From positions 169,415 through 233,414 of the forward strand of contig JAGOMA010000003.1 in assembly GCA_017993775.1 (NCBI GenBank): a stretch of 64,000 nt of DNA. The letters are read 5' to 3'. The first letter of the stretch is position 1. Each line of letters starts with the position of its first letter. Below, piece after piece: positions 40,308 through 49,391 of this stretch. Under the pieces are notes generated by a model that had not been told where the DNA came from, searched no databases, and saw only the letters and a list, made by a program, of their open reading frames with translations. The stretch is from Chloroflexota bacterium (GTDB lineage Bacteria > Chloroflexota > Anaerolineae > Promineifilales > Promineifilaceae). The position numbers were made by a program, and so were the translations under genes.

Positions 40308-41330
40308 GTGGCTTCCATTTTTACGCCTCATATTGCCGTGGATCTGGGCACGGTAAATGTACTGGTGTTTGACTCTAGCCGTGGTGTTGTCCTGCAAGAA
40401 CCATCGATGGTGGCTATTAGCGAGGATGAGAACAAGACGACGATTGTGGAAGTAGGTCGCGCGGCAAAAGAGATGTATGGTCGAACGCCAGAGGAAATTG
40501 AGGTGATACGGCCGTTACGCGACGGAGTTATCGCCGACTACTTTGTAACCCAGGCCATGCTCGAATACTTTATCGGCAAAGTGACAGGGCGTTTTCGCTT
40601 GCGTAAACCCGTGGTGATGATCAGCGTGCCATACGGTGTCACCAGTGTAGAGCGTCGTGCTGTTAAAGAGGCGGCCGTGGCTGCCGGCGCTCGCCCACCG
40701 GCCCATCTCATTCCAGAACCATTGGCTGCTGCCATCGGCGCCGGCCTGCCCATCGGTACGCCTACCGGCAACATGGTCGTGGATTTGGGCGGCGGGTCTA
40801 CGGAAGCGGCCGTTTGCTCGATGAACGGCATCGTTTGCGCCGAGTCTGTACGCGTTGGCGGCGTCCATCTGGATGAGGCCATCATTGCCTATGTACGAAA
40901 AAAGTACAATCTGATCATTGGCGAACCGACGGCCGAAGCGATTAAAATCAAAATTGGCGCAGCTATGCCGCTGGATGACGAACTGGAAATGCAGGTGCAA
41001 GGGCGCGATCAGATCGCTGGCTTGCCAAAAACCATTACGATTCGCACCAGCGAAGTTGTGGAGGCTCTCACCGAACCCCTGGCGGCCATTGTCAATGTCG
41101 TGCGGGCGGTGTTGGCTAAAACGCCACCGGAACTTTCGTCAGACATCATTGATCGCGGGATGGCGTTAACCGGCGGCGGCGCGCTGCTGCGCGAGTTGGA
41201 CACTTTGTTAACCAAGGAGACCAGCGTGCCCGCATATGTGGCCGACAATCCAATTGCTTGCACCGTGATCGGGGCAGGCAAAGCGCTAGCTGAATTGCCC
41301 ATTCTGCAGCGAAGTATTCCTGATCTGTAA
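40308..41330 (+). CDS. mreB: MreB-like rod-shape actin homologue
   Basis: The 340-residue protein has the actin-fold motifs of MreB: phosphate 1 [11 protein letters not shown] (residues 9-19), [19 protein letters not shown], phosphate 2 [13 protein letters not shown] (about 154-166), and the adenosine segment [13 protein letters not shown] (about 283). It organises peptidoglycan insertion along the cell. GTG is the start, placed three bases after the atpC stop, so the gene is translationally linked to the ATPase operon, which is unusual. A strong terminator follows. Confidence 0.92.
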   Translation: MASIFTPHIAVDLGTVNVLVFDSSRGVVLQEPSMVAISEDENKTTIVEVGRAAKEMYGRTPEEIEVIRPLRDGVIADYFVTQAMLEYFIGKVTGRFRLRKPVVMISVPYGVTSVERRAVKEAAVAAGARPPAHLIPEPLAAAIGAGLPIGTPTGNMVVDLGGGSTEAAVCSMNGIVCAESVRVGGVHLDEAIIAYVRKKYNLIIGEPTAEAIKIKIGAAMPLDDELEMQVQGRDQIAGLPKTITIRTSEVVEALTEPLAAIVNVVRAVLAKTPPELSSDIIDRGMALTGGGALLRELDTLLTKETSVPAYVADNPIACTVIGAGKALAELPILQRSIPDL

Positions 41331-41355
41331 TCGGTCACGCCGCAAAAAATCAAAC

Positions 41356-41389
41356 AAAAGGCCGCATCATCAAAGATGCGGCCTTTTTT
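41356..41389 (+). terminator. Intrinsic terminator after mreB
   Basis: A perfect 13-bp stem (AAAAGGCCGCATC and complement) with a 6-base loop runs into a T tract. It ends the atpA-mreB operon; the rex gene converges from the other side. Confidence 0.92.
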
Positions 41390-41417
41390 GCTTGTGGGTT
41401 TTGCCGGAAAGGTGGAT

Positions 41418-42035
41418 TTATTCGAGATAAAAGGTCATGCGCTGCATTTGCACTACCGGATCGCTGTAACTCACTTGCACATCAGCAGATACTTCCAGGT
41501 GGACTGGCACATAGCTAAGAATGGCCTTGACGCCGCAGTTAACAAGGATGTCGGTAATTTCTTGGACGGTGTGAACGGGGACGGCCAGGATGGCCATTTT
41601 TACGTTCTCGCGTCTAATTGTTTCATCTAATTCGTCGATGGGCTGCACAATCAGGCCGCCCATTTCTAGGCCAATTTTGCCTGGATCGTTATCGAATATC
41701 CAGCGAATATGAAACCCGCGATGTTGGAAGCCGTCGTAGTGGGCTAGGGCATGGCCTAAATAACCGGCTCCCAAGAGCGCGACGGGCCATTCTTGGGTGA
41801 GATGAAGGATTTGTTGCAGTTGTTCTATCAGGTAATGGATGTGGTATCCGGTTCCTTGTTTGCCAAATTCACCAAAATGGGAGAGGTCTTTACGGATTTG
41901 TGCCGAACTGATGCCGAGGCGCTTCCCTAATTCATGGGAAGAGGTGGTTTGTTTTTCCTCTTCGAAAGCAAGGCGGCGAAGTTCGCGTAAATAAATCGGG
42001 AGTCGTCCGATGACGATATCTGGAATTTCAGACAC
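41418..42035 (-). CDS. rex: Redox-sensing transcriptional repressor Rex
   Basis: The 205-residue dimeric repressor senses the NADH/NAD+ ratio. It has an N-terminal winged helix (IGRLPIYLRELRRLA, SHELGKRLGISSAQIRKDLSHFGEFGKQGTGY) and a C-terminal Rossmann domain (VALLGAGYLGHALA, IFDNDPGKIG, AILAVPVHTVQEI). The conserved RKDLSxFGEFGKxGxGY segment is diagnostic. I chose the GTG with AGAGGA upstream, which gives a family-like N-terminus; a TTG ten codons earlier is also open. The promoter region carries a Rex-like site. Confidence 0.95.
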   Translation of the reverse strand: MSEIPDIVIGRLPIYLRELRRLAFEEEKQTTSSHELGKRLGISSAQIRKDLSHFGEFGKQGTGYHIHYLIEQLQQILHLTQEWPVALLGAGYLGHALAHYDGFQHRGFHIRWIFDNDPGKIGLEMGGLIVQPIDELDETIRRENVKMAILAVPVHTVQEITDILVNCGVKAILSYVPVHLEVSADVQVSYSDPVVQMQRMTFYLE

Positions 42036-42066
42036 AGGTGAATTTCCTCTGGGTACTATCTGCAAT

Positions 42067-42084
42067 TCGTGGAAGTTTTCACAA
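42067..42084 (-). promoter_or_regulatory. Putative Rex operator, autoregulatory
   Basis: TTGTGAAAACTTCCACGA on the minus strand matches the known Rex consensus TTGTGAAN4TTCACAA at all seven bases of the first half and five of seven in the second. It lies directly downstream of the -10 box of rex, a position that would block transcription. Confidence 0.55.
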
Positions 42085-42112
42085 TTGTAGCATAACGAAA
42101 ATTGTGTCGCAA
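42084..42112 (-). promoter_or_regulatory. Promoter of rex
   Basis: On the minus strand TTGCGA and TACAAT are 17 bases apart, and the -10 box has the extended TG motif (TGCTACAAT). An inverted CACAATT/AATTGTG pair also spans this region. Confidence 0.65.
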
Positions 42113-42189
42113 CCGCGAGACGTTGGTCTTCGCGGGTTTGCCTGATACACTCAGGCGCAATTCAAACAGGAGCAGATAGGGATAATTTA

Positions 42190-43344
42190 ATGCATGTCGC
42201 AGTGAATGGTTATTTTTGGCAACGGCCGTTTGTGGGCAGTGGTCAATATACCCGCAATCTTATCTATTACCTGAATCGGTTGGTGTCTGATCTGGAAATC
42301 AGCCTGATTGTACCCCAGATTCCCGGCGAAGCGGAACCGGAGGGCGTGCCGCCAAGTGTACGCCTGAAAAAAGTGCCTGCGCGTCCGGGCCATGTGGGCA
42401 AGGTATGGTTCGAGCAGCAGTTGTTTCCGGCTGCCTGCCGAGAAGTGGGCGCAGACATTGTCCATGTGCCCTATTGGGGCGGTCCGCTGCAATCGCCGGC
42501 CCCACTCGTGGTGACGGTTCATGATCTGACCACGCTGCTTTTACCGGAATATCAGCGGGGAGCGAAGGCGCGGTTGTATAACGCTCTGGTTGGGGCCAGC
42601 GCGCGAGGCGCAAACCACATTATCACCGATTCATGGGCCAGCAAACGCGAGATTGAGGCACATTTGGGCATACCAGGCGAACGAGTAACGGCCGTGCATT
42701 TGGCCGCCGGTCCCCAATATACGCCACAAGAAAATGGGCTGATCGATATGGCCGTTTTGCGGAAGTATGATCTGCCTGATTTTTATGTGCTGTATCTGGG
42801 TGGTTATGAAATCCATAAAAATGTGATGACTTTGCTGCACGCCTGGACTTATGTGGGGCAGGCGTTGGGGTTGGACTATCCGTTGGTGTTGGCTGGCAAG
42901 AAACCGGAGGAAGCAACGGCCGTTTTTCCCGATTACGCCGCCGCCATTAAAAATTTAGACCTTCAGGAATATGTGCGCTGGATCGGGTTTGTGGATGAGG
43001 AAGATAAACCAGTCTTGTATCGTCACGCCGAGACATTTGTCTTTCCCAGTCGGCGCGAAGGATTTGGCCTGCCGGTTTTGGAAGCTATGGCCTGCGGCGT
43101 GCCTGTCGTCACCAGCACCAGCACGTCGCTGCCGGAAGTTGTTGGCGACGCCGGTTTTGCCATAGACCCGGACGACGCTCGCGCATTTGCCGGCGCGATT
43201 ATTGCCACCATTGTCCAGGAAAATCTGGCGGCAGAACTGCGCCAAAAAAGCAAGCAGCAAGCCGCCACTTTTTCCTGGGAGAAGACGGCCACGGAGACGC
43301 TTTTGGTATACGATCAGGTGCTCACGGGAGCAAAAGCAAAATAA
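42190..43344 (+). CDS. Glycosyltransferase, GT4 family
   Basis: The 384-residue GT-B enzyme has an N-terminal acceptor domain (VNGYFWQRPFVGSGQYTRNL) and a C-terminal nucleotide-sugar domain. The latter contains FVFPSRREGFGLPVLEAMA (E-x7-E motif, about residues 280-298) and VVTSTSTSLPEVVGDAG. It probably transfers a sugar to a lipid or polysaccharide in the cytoplasm; donor and acceptor are unknown. It is divergent from rex and followed by argS about 70 bases downstream. Confidence 0.88.
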   Translation: MHVAVNGYFWQRPFVGSGQYTRNLIYYLNRLVSDLEISLIVPQIPGEAEPEGVPPSVRLKKVPARPGHVGKVWFEQQLFPAACREVGADIVHVPYWGGPLQSPAPLVVTVHDLTTLLLPEYQRGAKARLYNALVGASARGANHIITDSWASKREIEAHLGIPGERVTAVHLAAGPQYTPQENGLIDMAVLRKYDLPDFYVLYLGGYEIHKNVMTLLHAWTYVGQALGLDYPLVLAGKKPEEATAVFPDYAAAIKNLDLQEYVRWIGFVDEEDKPVLYRHAETFVFPSRREGFGLPVLEAMACGVPVVTSTSTSLPEVVGDAGFAIDPDDARAFAGAIIATIVQENLAAELRQKSKQQAATFSWEKTATETLLVYDQVLTGAKAK

Positions 43345-43413
43345 CCGGTATTTGCCTCGCATGCGGAGGCGCATTAAAATGCTTCGAATCATTTGGAAGA
43401 GGACACGTTTTGT

Positions 43414-45075
43414 ATGAGATTAGACACCCAGTTAGCGGTTGAAGTTCGAACCGCGATCGAAAGCGCTCAGGCCGCTGGTGCGCTGCCAGCTTTTGCAATC
43501 CCTGATGTTTTGACTGAACGGCCGCGTGAAGCGGCAAATGGAGATTTAAGTTCTCCTATTGCGATGCGGTTGGCAAAATTGGCGCGTATGGCCCCACTGA
43601 AGATTGCGCAAATAATTGCCGACTACTTGCCATCTTTGCCGTACGTGCGCGAAGTTGTGGTCGCGCCGCCCGGATTTGTCAACTTTTGGGTGGCGACGAC
43701 ATTTTTGCAGGCGCAGGTGGAAGAGATACTGACAGAAGGGATGGATTACGGCCGTATCGCCCTCGGGGCCGGCCAAAAAGCGCAGGTCGAATGTGTAAGT
43801 GCTAACCCCACCGGACCCATTACCCTGGGCCGCACGCGCGGTGGGGTCATGGGCGATACGCTGGCGCGGGCCATGCGCGCCGCCGGTTACAACGTGACCC
43901 TGGAGTATTATTACAACGATGCCGGTCGCCAAATCACCATGCTGGGTGAATCGGTCAAAATTCGCTATTTACAACTTCTGGGGGAAGCGGCGGAATTGGG
44001 CGATGAGCACTATCAGGGCGAGTACATCGTCGATATTGCTCAAGAGATTCAGGATGCTTATGACGATTCATTAAAAAACGAGTCAGACGATTTTTTTGCC
44101 AATTATGCGAAGGATCGTATCTCGCAAAAGCAGAAAGAGAGCCTGAAGCGCATCAATATCGAGTTTGATGTGTATTTTCGGGAATATAGTTTGTATGAGA
44201 ACGGCCGTGTCTGGGAAGCACTAGACATCCTGAAACAAAAAGGATACGTCTACGAGCAAGACGACGCCCAATGGTTTCGCTCCACAGCCTTTGGCGACGA
44301 AAAGGACCGCGTTCTTGTCAAACAATCCGGCGAACCCACCTACCGAATGCCCGATATCGCCTACCACTGGGACAAAGCCCAACGCGGTTTCGATCTGGTA
44401 GTCGATTTTTTTGGTCCCGATCACCACGCCACTGCGCCGCAAGTGCTAATGGGCGTGCAGGCGTTGGGCTACGACACCCGGTTTGTACGCACTGTTTTGC
44501 ACCAAATAGTCAGCCTGGTACGCGGCGGTGAACAGGTAAAAATGAGTACCCGGCGCGGAACTTATGTCACCCTGGATGAATTAGTTGACGAAGTTGGCCC
44601 GGACCCCATCCGTTATTTTATGATTTCCCGCTCTGGCAACAGCGAAATCATTTTTGATTTAGATCTCGCCGTCGAGCATTCCGACAAAAACCCCGTTTAC
44701 TACATCCAAAATGCTCATGTGCGCTGTGCCGGCATTTTCCGCAAGTGGGAAGAGGCCGGTCACGATCCCCATGCCGACGAACAGGCAGATTTGAGCCTGC
44801 TCACGCACGAGAACGAGCTGAACTTTTTACGTAAAGCGATGGAATTAGGGAATGTTTTGGAGCTAATGGTTAACGAATCAGAGCCGCATCACATAACTTT
44901 TTATGCGTATGAACTGGCTTCCGCGTTCCATCCAACCTATGAAACATGCCGGGTGCTGCATTCTGAGGTTCCGGAACCCCTGCGACTGGCTCGTCTACGT
45001 TTCTATCGCGCTGCGCAGCAACTATTTGCTCGTGTGCTAGATCTGATGGGAATGAGCGCTCCCGAGGTGATGTAG
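43414..45075 (+). CDS. argS: Arginyl-tRNA synthetase
   Basis: The 553-residue class I synthetase has an N-terminal Add-1 domain, a catalytic domain with SANPTGPITLGRTRGG (HIGH region), LEYYYNDAGRQ, the KMSKS-region VKMSTRRGTYV and a C-terminal anticodon-binding DALR domain (FYAYELASAFHPTYE, LRLARLRFYRAAQQL). The HIGH motif reads TLGR instead of H-I/V-G-H. I place the start at the ATG after GGAAGAGGA; a TTG seven codons upstream is also open. dcd follows. Confidence 0.95.
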   Translation: MRLDTQLAVEVRTAIESAQAAGALPAFAIPDVLTERPREAANGDLSSPIAMRLAKLARMAPLKIAQIIADYLPSLPYVREVVVAPPGFVNFWVATTFLQAQVEEILTEGMDYGRIALGAGQKAQVECVSANPTGPITLGRTRGGVMGDTLARAMRAAGYNVTLEYYYNDAGRQITMLGESVKIRYLQLLGEAAELGDEHYQGEYIVDIAQEIQDAYDDSLKNESDDFFANYAKDRISQKQKESLKRINIEFDVYFREYSLYENGRVWEALDILKQKGYVYEQDDAQWFRSTAFGDEKDRVLVKQSGEPTYRMPDIAYHWDKAQRGFDLVVDFFGPDHHATAPQVLMGVQALGYDTRFVRTVLHQIVSLVRGGEQVKMSTRRGTYVTLDELVDEVGPDPIRYFMISRSGNSEIIFDLDLAVEHSDKNPVYYIQNAHVRCAGIFRKWEEAGHDPHADEQADLSLLTHENELNFLRKAMELGNVLELMVNESEPHHITFYAYELASAFHPTYETCRVLHSEVPEPLRLARLRFYRAAQQLFARVLDLMGMSAPEVM

Positions 45076-45108
45076 CGTACTCCTGAAACTCAAAAAGAGG
45101 AAAACTAA

Positions 45109-45663
45109 ATGACAATAAAATCGGATAGCTGGATACGGGAAATGGCTCAGGAGCACAAAATGATCGAGCCGTTCGTGGATGGGCAGGTACGGGATGGCGT
45201 CATTTCTTATGGTCTGTCATCATATGGCTATGATATTCGGGTCAGCAATGAGTTTAAGATTTTCACCAATGTTCATTCGGCCGTGGTCGATCCGAAGCAT
45301 TTTAACCCCAAATCGTTTGTCGATTTTCAGGGTGACATCTGCGTGATACCGCCCAATTCCTTTGTGCTGGCGCAAACGGTGGAATATTTCCGCATCCCCC
45401 GCGATGTTCTGACGGTGTGTGTCGGGAAGTCCACTTATGCGCGTTGTGGTCTGATCGTGAACGTGACGCCTTTTGAACCGGAGTGGGAAGGGTTTGTGAC
45501 GTTGGAGATCTCAAACACAACGCCATTGCCGGCTCGCATTTATGCCGGCGAGGGGATTGCGCAGGTATTATTCTTTCAATCGGACCAGGTTTGTGAGACA
45601 TCTTATGCCGATCGCAAGGGGAAATACCAGAATCAACAGAGCATTATGCTGCCGAGAATTTAA
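45109..45663 (+). CDS. dcd: dCTP deaminase
   Basis: The 184-residue enzyme deaminates dCTP to dUTP for dTTP synthesis. The core has [43 protein letters not shown] with the catalytic Glu and Arg, and the C-terminal [12 protein letters not shown]. It lies 33 bases after argS, with GAGGAAAA as ribosome site. No bifunctional dUTPase extension is apparent. Confidence 0.93.
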   Translation: MTIKSDSWIREMAQEHKMIEPFVDGQVRDGVISYGLSSYGYDIRVSNEFKIFTNVHSAVVDPKHFNPKSFVDFQGDICVIPPNSFVLAQTVEYFRIPRDVLTVCVGKSTYARCGLIVNVTPFEPEWEGFVTLEISNTTPLPARIYAGEGIAQVLFFQSDQVCETSYADRKGKYQNQQSIMLPRI

Positions 45664-45681
45664 ATGAGGTTGATTTCCCTT

Positions 45682-45709
45682 TTGCTTCTGGCTCGTGTGC
45701 CGTTATAAT
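45682..45709 (+). promoter_or_regulatory. Promoter of tRNA-Val
   Basis: A perfect TATAAT lies about ten bases before the tRNA, with TTGCTT 16 bases upstream as a weak -35. The expected start is almost at the first tRNA base. Confidence 0.6.
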
Positions 45710-45719
45710 TCGCTCATCA

Positions 45720-45793
<74 letters not shown>

Positions 45794-45832
45794 TTTTTTG
45801 CCAGTTAGGAGGCATGGAACAGTTAAGTCAAT

Positions 45833-45863
45833 ATAGCCTGAAAAGGGGAACGGGCTATTTTTT
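45833..45863 (+). terminator. Intrinsic terminator downstream of tRNA-Val
   Basis: Stem ATAGCC/GGCTAT with a 14-base loop is followed by TTTTT. It overlaps the -35 box of the next promoter, so the tRNA transcript would end just before the bc operon promoter. Confidence 0.7.
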
Positions 45864-45913
45864 GATATACCTTCGCATTTTGTTATAATCCGATTGTGAC
45901 AAAAAGCACACAA
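45862..45913 (+). promoter_or_regulatory. Promoter of the bc operon with Rex-like site
   Basis: TTGATA and TATAAT are 16 bases apart (45862-45889), a strong sigma-70 type promoter. Immediately downstream, 45894-45913 reads TTGTGACAAAAAGCACACAA, which has Rex half-sites TTGTG and CACAA, here two bases further apart than in the 18-bp consensus. Over 18 bases (45894-45911) it matches 10 of 14 consensus positions. Confidence 0.6.
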
Positions 45914-46015
45914 ATAAGTAGACAAAAAACGCAAAAACAGACTCACGGCTTACTGAAGCTAATTGCTTTCTTGATAAGTGTGCACGAATGAGTTTGGAGT
46001 GAGGAGAAAGTTCTT

Positions 46016-46663
46016 ATGGCCGATGTCGCAGTAGACTCGAGTGGGGCGGGTAGTGGAATAACCAGACGCGAATTCCTCTATTACATCTGGGGGGCATCTA
46101 TTGTTTTGTTGACGGCTCAGGCCGCGGGTGCATTAATCTGGTTTTTAATCCCTCGATTCCGTGAAGGTGAATTTGGCGGGAACTTTTTAAAGGCTCTGAC
46201 TGATTTGCCAGAGGTAAATGGTGTGCCGGCGAATTTTGCAGACGGCCGTTTCTGGTTAGTCAACCTGGACACCAATCAGGCCAACGCCCGCATGTATCAG
46301 GCTCAGGATGAAAGCGCGCCAATCGTTGGCGTGGCGGCCATTTACAAGGTGTGTACCCACCTTGGCTGCATTTACACCTGGACGACTTCGAATAACCGGT
46401 TTGAGTGCCCATGTCACGGTTCTAAATATCGGCTAGACGGCCGTCGTATCGAATCACCCGCGCCCCGCACCCTGGACCGTTTTAAGGTTTATGCTGTGGC
46501 GGATGATAAAACCACCATCCTTGCTGAGTCGCCACTGGTCGATGACTTCTACCAAGCAATGCCGCTTCCGGCCGACACAGCTTTCATTCGCGTAGATACC
46601 GGCGACCGAAAACAAGGGCCATCACAAGACTTGCTCTGCGATTTCGCCGGTAACTGTCCGTAA
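46016..46663 (+). CDS. Rieske iron-sulphur subunit of a bc-type complex
   Basis: The 215-residue membrane-anchored protein has one N-terminal helix (about residues 25-46, FLYYIWGASIVLLTAQAAGA) preceded by a twin-arginine-like TRREF. The Rieske domain has both 2Fe-2S motifs, CTHLGC and CPCHGS, with the two Cys and two His ligands. It would take electrons from quinol and pass them to cytochrome c. It starts a three-gene operon with a cytochrome b and a dihaem cytochrome c. Confidence 0.93.
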   Translation: MADVAVDSSGAGSGITRREFLYYIWGASIVLLTAQAAGALIWFLIPRFREGEFGGNFLKALTDLPEVNGVPANFADGRFWLVNLDTNQANARMYQAQDESAPIVGVAAIYKVCTHLGCIYTWTTSNNRFECPCHGSKYRLDGRRIESPAPRTLDRFKVYAVADDKTTILAESPLVDDFYQAMPLPADTAFIRVDTGDRKQGPSQDLLCDFAGNCP

Positions 46664-46756
46664 AAACTCCCGCCTTCAACGAGATAAACGCCATCAATAT
46701 TTCTCACAAGGGCTTTTGGGTTAAACATGCTAAAAGTGTGGAGAAGGAGATAGTCT

Positions 46757-48412
46757 ATGGCCACCTTTTTTGATCAGGTAAAAGAAATGGGCTTCAAACA
46801 AGCTTTCGTTGCCAAGAGCGACGAAGCTGTCGAGCGCCTGACGGCCGGCATGAATATCAGTGATATTCGTTCTGCCTTACGCGGTGATGAACCGCGCCGT
46901 CCCAACCCCCGCCTGCGCCCTCACGCCGACGGTTTTTGGCTGCACATTCGCCCCAGCTTCTATCACAATGAAATTACCCGTGTATATCCCACATTCCATT
47001 TGGGTTGGTTATCTACCTTCATGTTTGTTTGGGAAACCATCACCGGTATTTTTCTGATGATTTTCTATACCCCCAGCCCGTTAATTGCCTATAGCAATAT
47101 GTGGAACATTCTCTCAAACGTTCCCCTGGGGCAACTCATGCGCAATATGCACCGTTTGGGCGCTGAAGTCATGGTACTTGTCGTTGCCTTACACATGCTG
47201 CGCACATTCGTAACTGGCAGTTACAAGAAACCACGCCAATTTACCTGGGTCACCGGTATGCTGCTACTCGTACTGACATTAATGCTCAGTTTCAGCGGAT
47301 ATCTCCTGCCCTGGGACCAATTGTCCTATTGGGCTTTGACCGTTTTCTTGTCAGGCGCCGAATCGGCTCCTGCGCCGCCGGTTATTAACCAAAACATCCT
47401 CCTGATTTTGCAAGGCGGACCTTCCCTAGGCGCTGGCGGTTTGCTGCGTTGGTATTTGCTCCACGTACTGTTAATGCCGCTATTGTTAGGTATCTTTTTC
47501 TTTGTCCACTACTACAAAGTTGTCCTACACGGTTTTTCATTGCCGCCCGGCCGCGAAGAAATCGGCGAGGATTCGGCCAAACGTGTACCCAAAAACGAAC
47601 GCACTTACTTTATTCCCGACATTCTGACCAGCGAAGTGATGTGGACGGCGCTGCTCTCCTTGTTCCTGGTTGCCGGCGCGCTCTGGTTCTGGGACGCCCC
47701 ACTGGAACATCATGCCGACCCGGTTGTTACCCCCCTTCACGTCGTTGCGCCATGGTACCTTTCCTGGTCTCAGGGGTGGTTGAAATTAGCGCCTAAGACG
47801 TTGGTGATCGGTTTTATTCCTGCTCTGTTGGTTGCTTTTATTGTTATGCCCTACTTTGAGATAGGGAAAAGCCGCCGTTATGCCGATCGCCGCGTTGGAT
47901 TAAGCATATCGATGCTGTTTATTGCCTTTATGATGGTTTCCAATTGGATGGGGACACCAAGATTCCGTGTCCAATCTTCACCAGATATGGAAGTCGCCAC
48001 GAAATTACTACCGCAGGAAGGTGTAAGCCCAATATTAGGTATCCCACCTGATTATTTATGGGAGGGTGAATACCTTCCTGGGCAGGTTGTAGATGGCAAC
48101 CCCCATCTGACCTATGGGTTAGAGGTATTCGCGCAGCAGATGGTTCGCCACAGCTGCACAAACTATCCGGGAACGACGATTGGCGGCTCCGTTTTGGACT
48201 CTTGCGAAGAGAACGATCACAGAATGCCGGATCCATATGCTACCATGACGATTACTCAGGTTCAGAATGGACTGATGAGGATCGATATTAACATCAGTGC
48301 CTTGGACCCTGAAAACCCAGATAATTACCTGTATTCCTTGAACTGGCCAAGCTTTCGTCACGTTGATTCCAATTATGAAGAGGAATGCACCTTTATCAAC
48401 AAAAGCTGCTAA
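46757..48412 (+). CDS. Cytochrome b subunit (b6 plus subunit IV fused) with Cys-rich C-terminal extension
   Basis: The 551-residue integral membrane protein carries both the b6-like half (helices with MHRLGAE, ALHMLRTF and LLHVLL and VHYYKVVLHG as haem-ligand histidines) and the subunit IV-like half in one chain. The Qo motif usually PEWY is APWY here. After the last helix (about residue 400) comes a soluble tail of about 110 residues with cysteines in RHSCTNYPG, DSCEEN, EEEC and the final KSC. I do not recognise this extension. It lies between the Rieske and cytochrome c genes. Confidence 0.9.
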   Translation: MATFFDQVKEMGFKQAFVAKSDEAVERLTAGMNISDIRSALRGDEPRRPNPRLRPHADGFWLHIRPSFYHNEITRVYPTFHLGWLSTFMFVWETITGIFLMIFYTPSPLIAYSNMWNILSNVPLGQLMRNMHRLGAEVMVLVVALHMLRTFVTGSYKKPRQFTWVTGMLLLVLTLMLSFSGYLLPWDQLSYWALTVFLSGAESAPAPPVINQNILLILQGGPSLGAGGLLRWYLLHVLLMPLLLGIFFFVHYYKVVLHGFSLPPGREEIGEDSAKRVPKNERTYFIPDILTSEVMWTALLSLFLVAGALWFWDAPLEHHADPVVTPLHVVAPWYLSWSQGWLKLAPKTLVIGFIPALLVAFIVMPYFEIGKSRRYADRRVGLSISMLFIAFMMVSNWMGTPRFRVQSSPDMEVATKLLPQEGVSPILGIPPDYLWEGEYLPGQVVDGNPHLTYGLEVFAQQMVRHSCTNYPGTTIGGSVLDSCEENDHRMPDPYATMTITQVQNGLMRIDINISALDPENPDNYLYSLNWPSFRHVDSNYEEECTFINKSC

Positions 48413-48482
48413 TCGGCGAGATATCAGCTTATTGTGCAGCCGGTTTATTTGTTGATTAACGTGATTCAAAAGGAAATCTCAC

Positions 48483-49331
48483 ATGCAAGTAAAAGTTGCT
48501 ATCGGAACTATCGCCTTAATGTTGACAATGGTCATTTTAGGCTACTCGGTTCTGCGTGAACCGACGCGGCTGGAACACTTTGCCGCCGCTGAGCTGGGTC
48601 GCTCCATTGAGACAGGGGCTAATTTATACAAAAATAACTGCTCTAATTGTCATGGGGTAGATGGTAAATCTGAAGAGTGTTACGATTCGGCAACGGGCGA
48701 ATTGATCGGCTGCCAGGGGTTGCCATTAAATTATCAGCCGCTGCTGTGCGGCGATACGACAGATCGTATGGTTGCCCTGAATTGGCAGGGCACGAAACAG
48801 GCTTTTATTCAGAGTACCATTGCTTCCGGAAGACCGGGCACAGTGATGCCTACCTGGTCTGATCAATTCGGCGGTCCTATGCGCCCCGATCAGATTCGAA
48901 ATCTGGCAAACTTTGTTTTGAATTGGGAATCGGAAGAACTTTGCAGCGGCCCGGTGATTACGTTTGATTGGGCTGCGAATGTGGAGGATTTCTTAGCGGC
49001 GTTCCCCGATGGCGATGGAGCGAATGGTAAGGCTTTGTTTGTGACCTATGGTTGCTCTGGGTGCCATGGTGTACCGGACGAGGGCGTTGCTGCGGCCGTT
49101 GGTCCAGACCTCTCGGCCATTGCGGAGACCGGGGCTACTCGTGTTGAGGGTCAGACGGCGGAGCAGTATGTGTACCATTCGATTTTGTATCCGAATGATT
49201 ATATTGCCCCGGAATGCCCGAATGGTCCCTGCGCTGGCCCGCCGAGTGCGATGCCGGCAAACTTCTCCCTGCGTATGGCGACAAACCCGCAAGATATGAG
49301 AGATATTCTTGCATACTTGTTGAGGAACTAA
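48483..49331 (+). CDS. Dihaem c-type cytochrome of the bc complex
   Basis: The 282-residue exported protein has an N-terminal membrane anchor (VAIGTIALMLTMVILGYSV). Two cytochrome c domains follow: CSNCHGVDGKS (about residue 56) with candidate Met ligand in TVMPTW, and CSGCHGVPDEG (about residue 190) with candidate Met in SAMPANF. It probably replaces cytochrome c1 as electron acceptor from the Rieske protein. No oxidase genes are in the window. Confidence 0.92.
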   Translation: MQVKVAIGTIALMLTMVILGYSVLREPTRLEHFAAAELGRSIETGANLYKNNCSNCHGVDGKSEECYDSATGELIGCQGLPLNYQPLLCGDTTDRMVALNWQGTKQAFIQSTIASGRPGTVMPTWSDQFGGPMRPDQIRNLANFVLNWESEELCSGPVITFDWAANVEDFLAAFPDGDGANGKALFVTYGCSGCHGVPDEGVAAAVGPDLSAIAETGATRVEGQTAEQYVYHSILYPNDYIAPECPNGPCAGPPSAMPANFSLRMATNPQDMRDILAYLLRN

Positions 49332-49357
49332 GATTTTCTTTTAACGACTCACATTTG

Positions 49358-49391
49358 AAAGGCCCGGCTAATTATTAGCCGGGCCTTTTTT
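49358..49391 (+). terminator. Intrinsic terminator of the bc operon
   Basis: AAAGGCCCGGCTAAT pairs with its exact complement through a one-base loop and runs into TTTTTT, 27 bases after the last stop codon. Confidence 0.93.
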
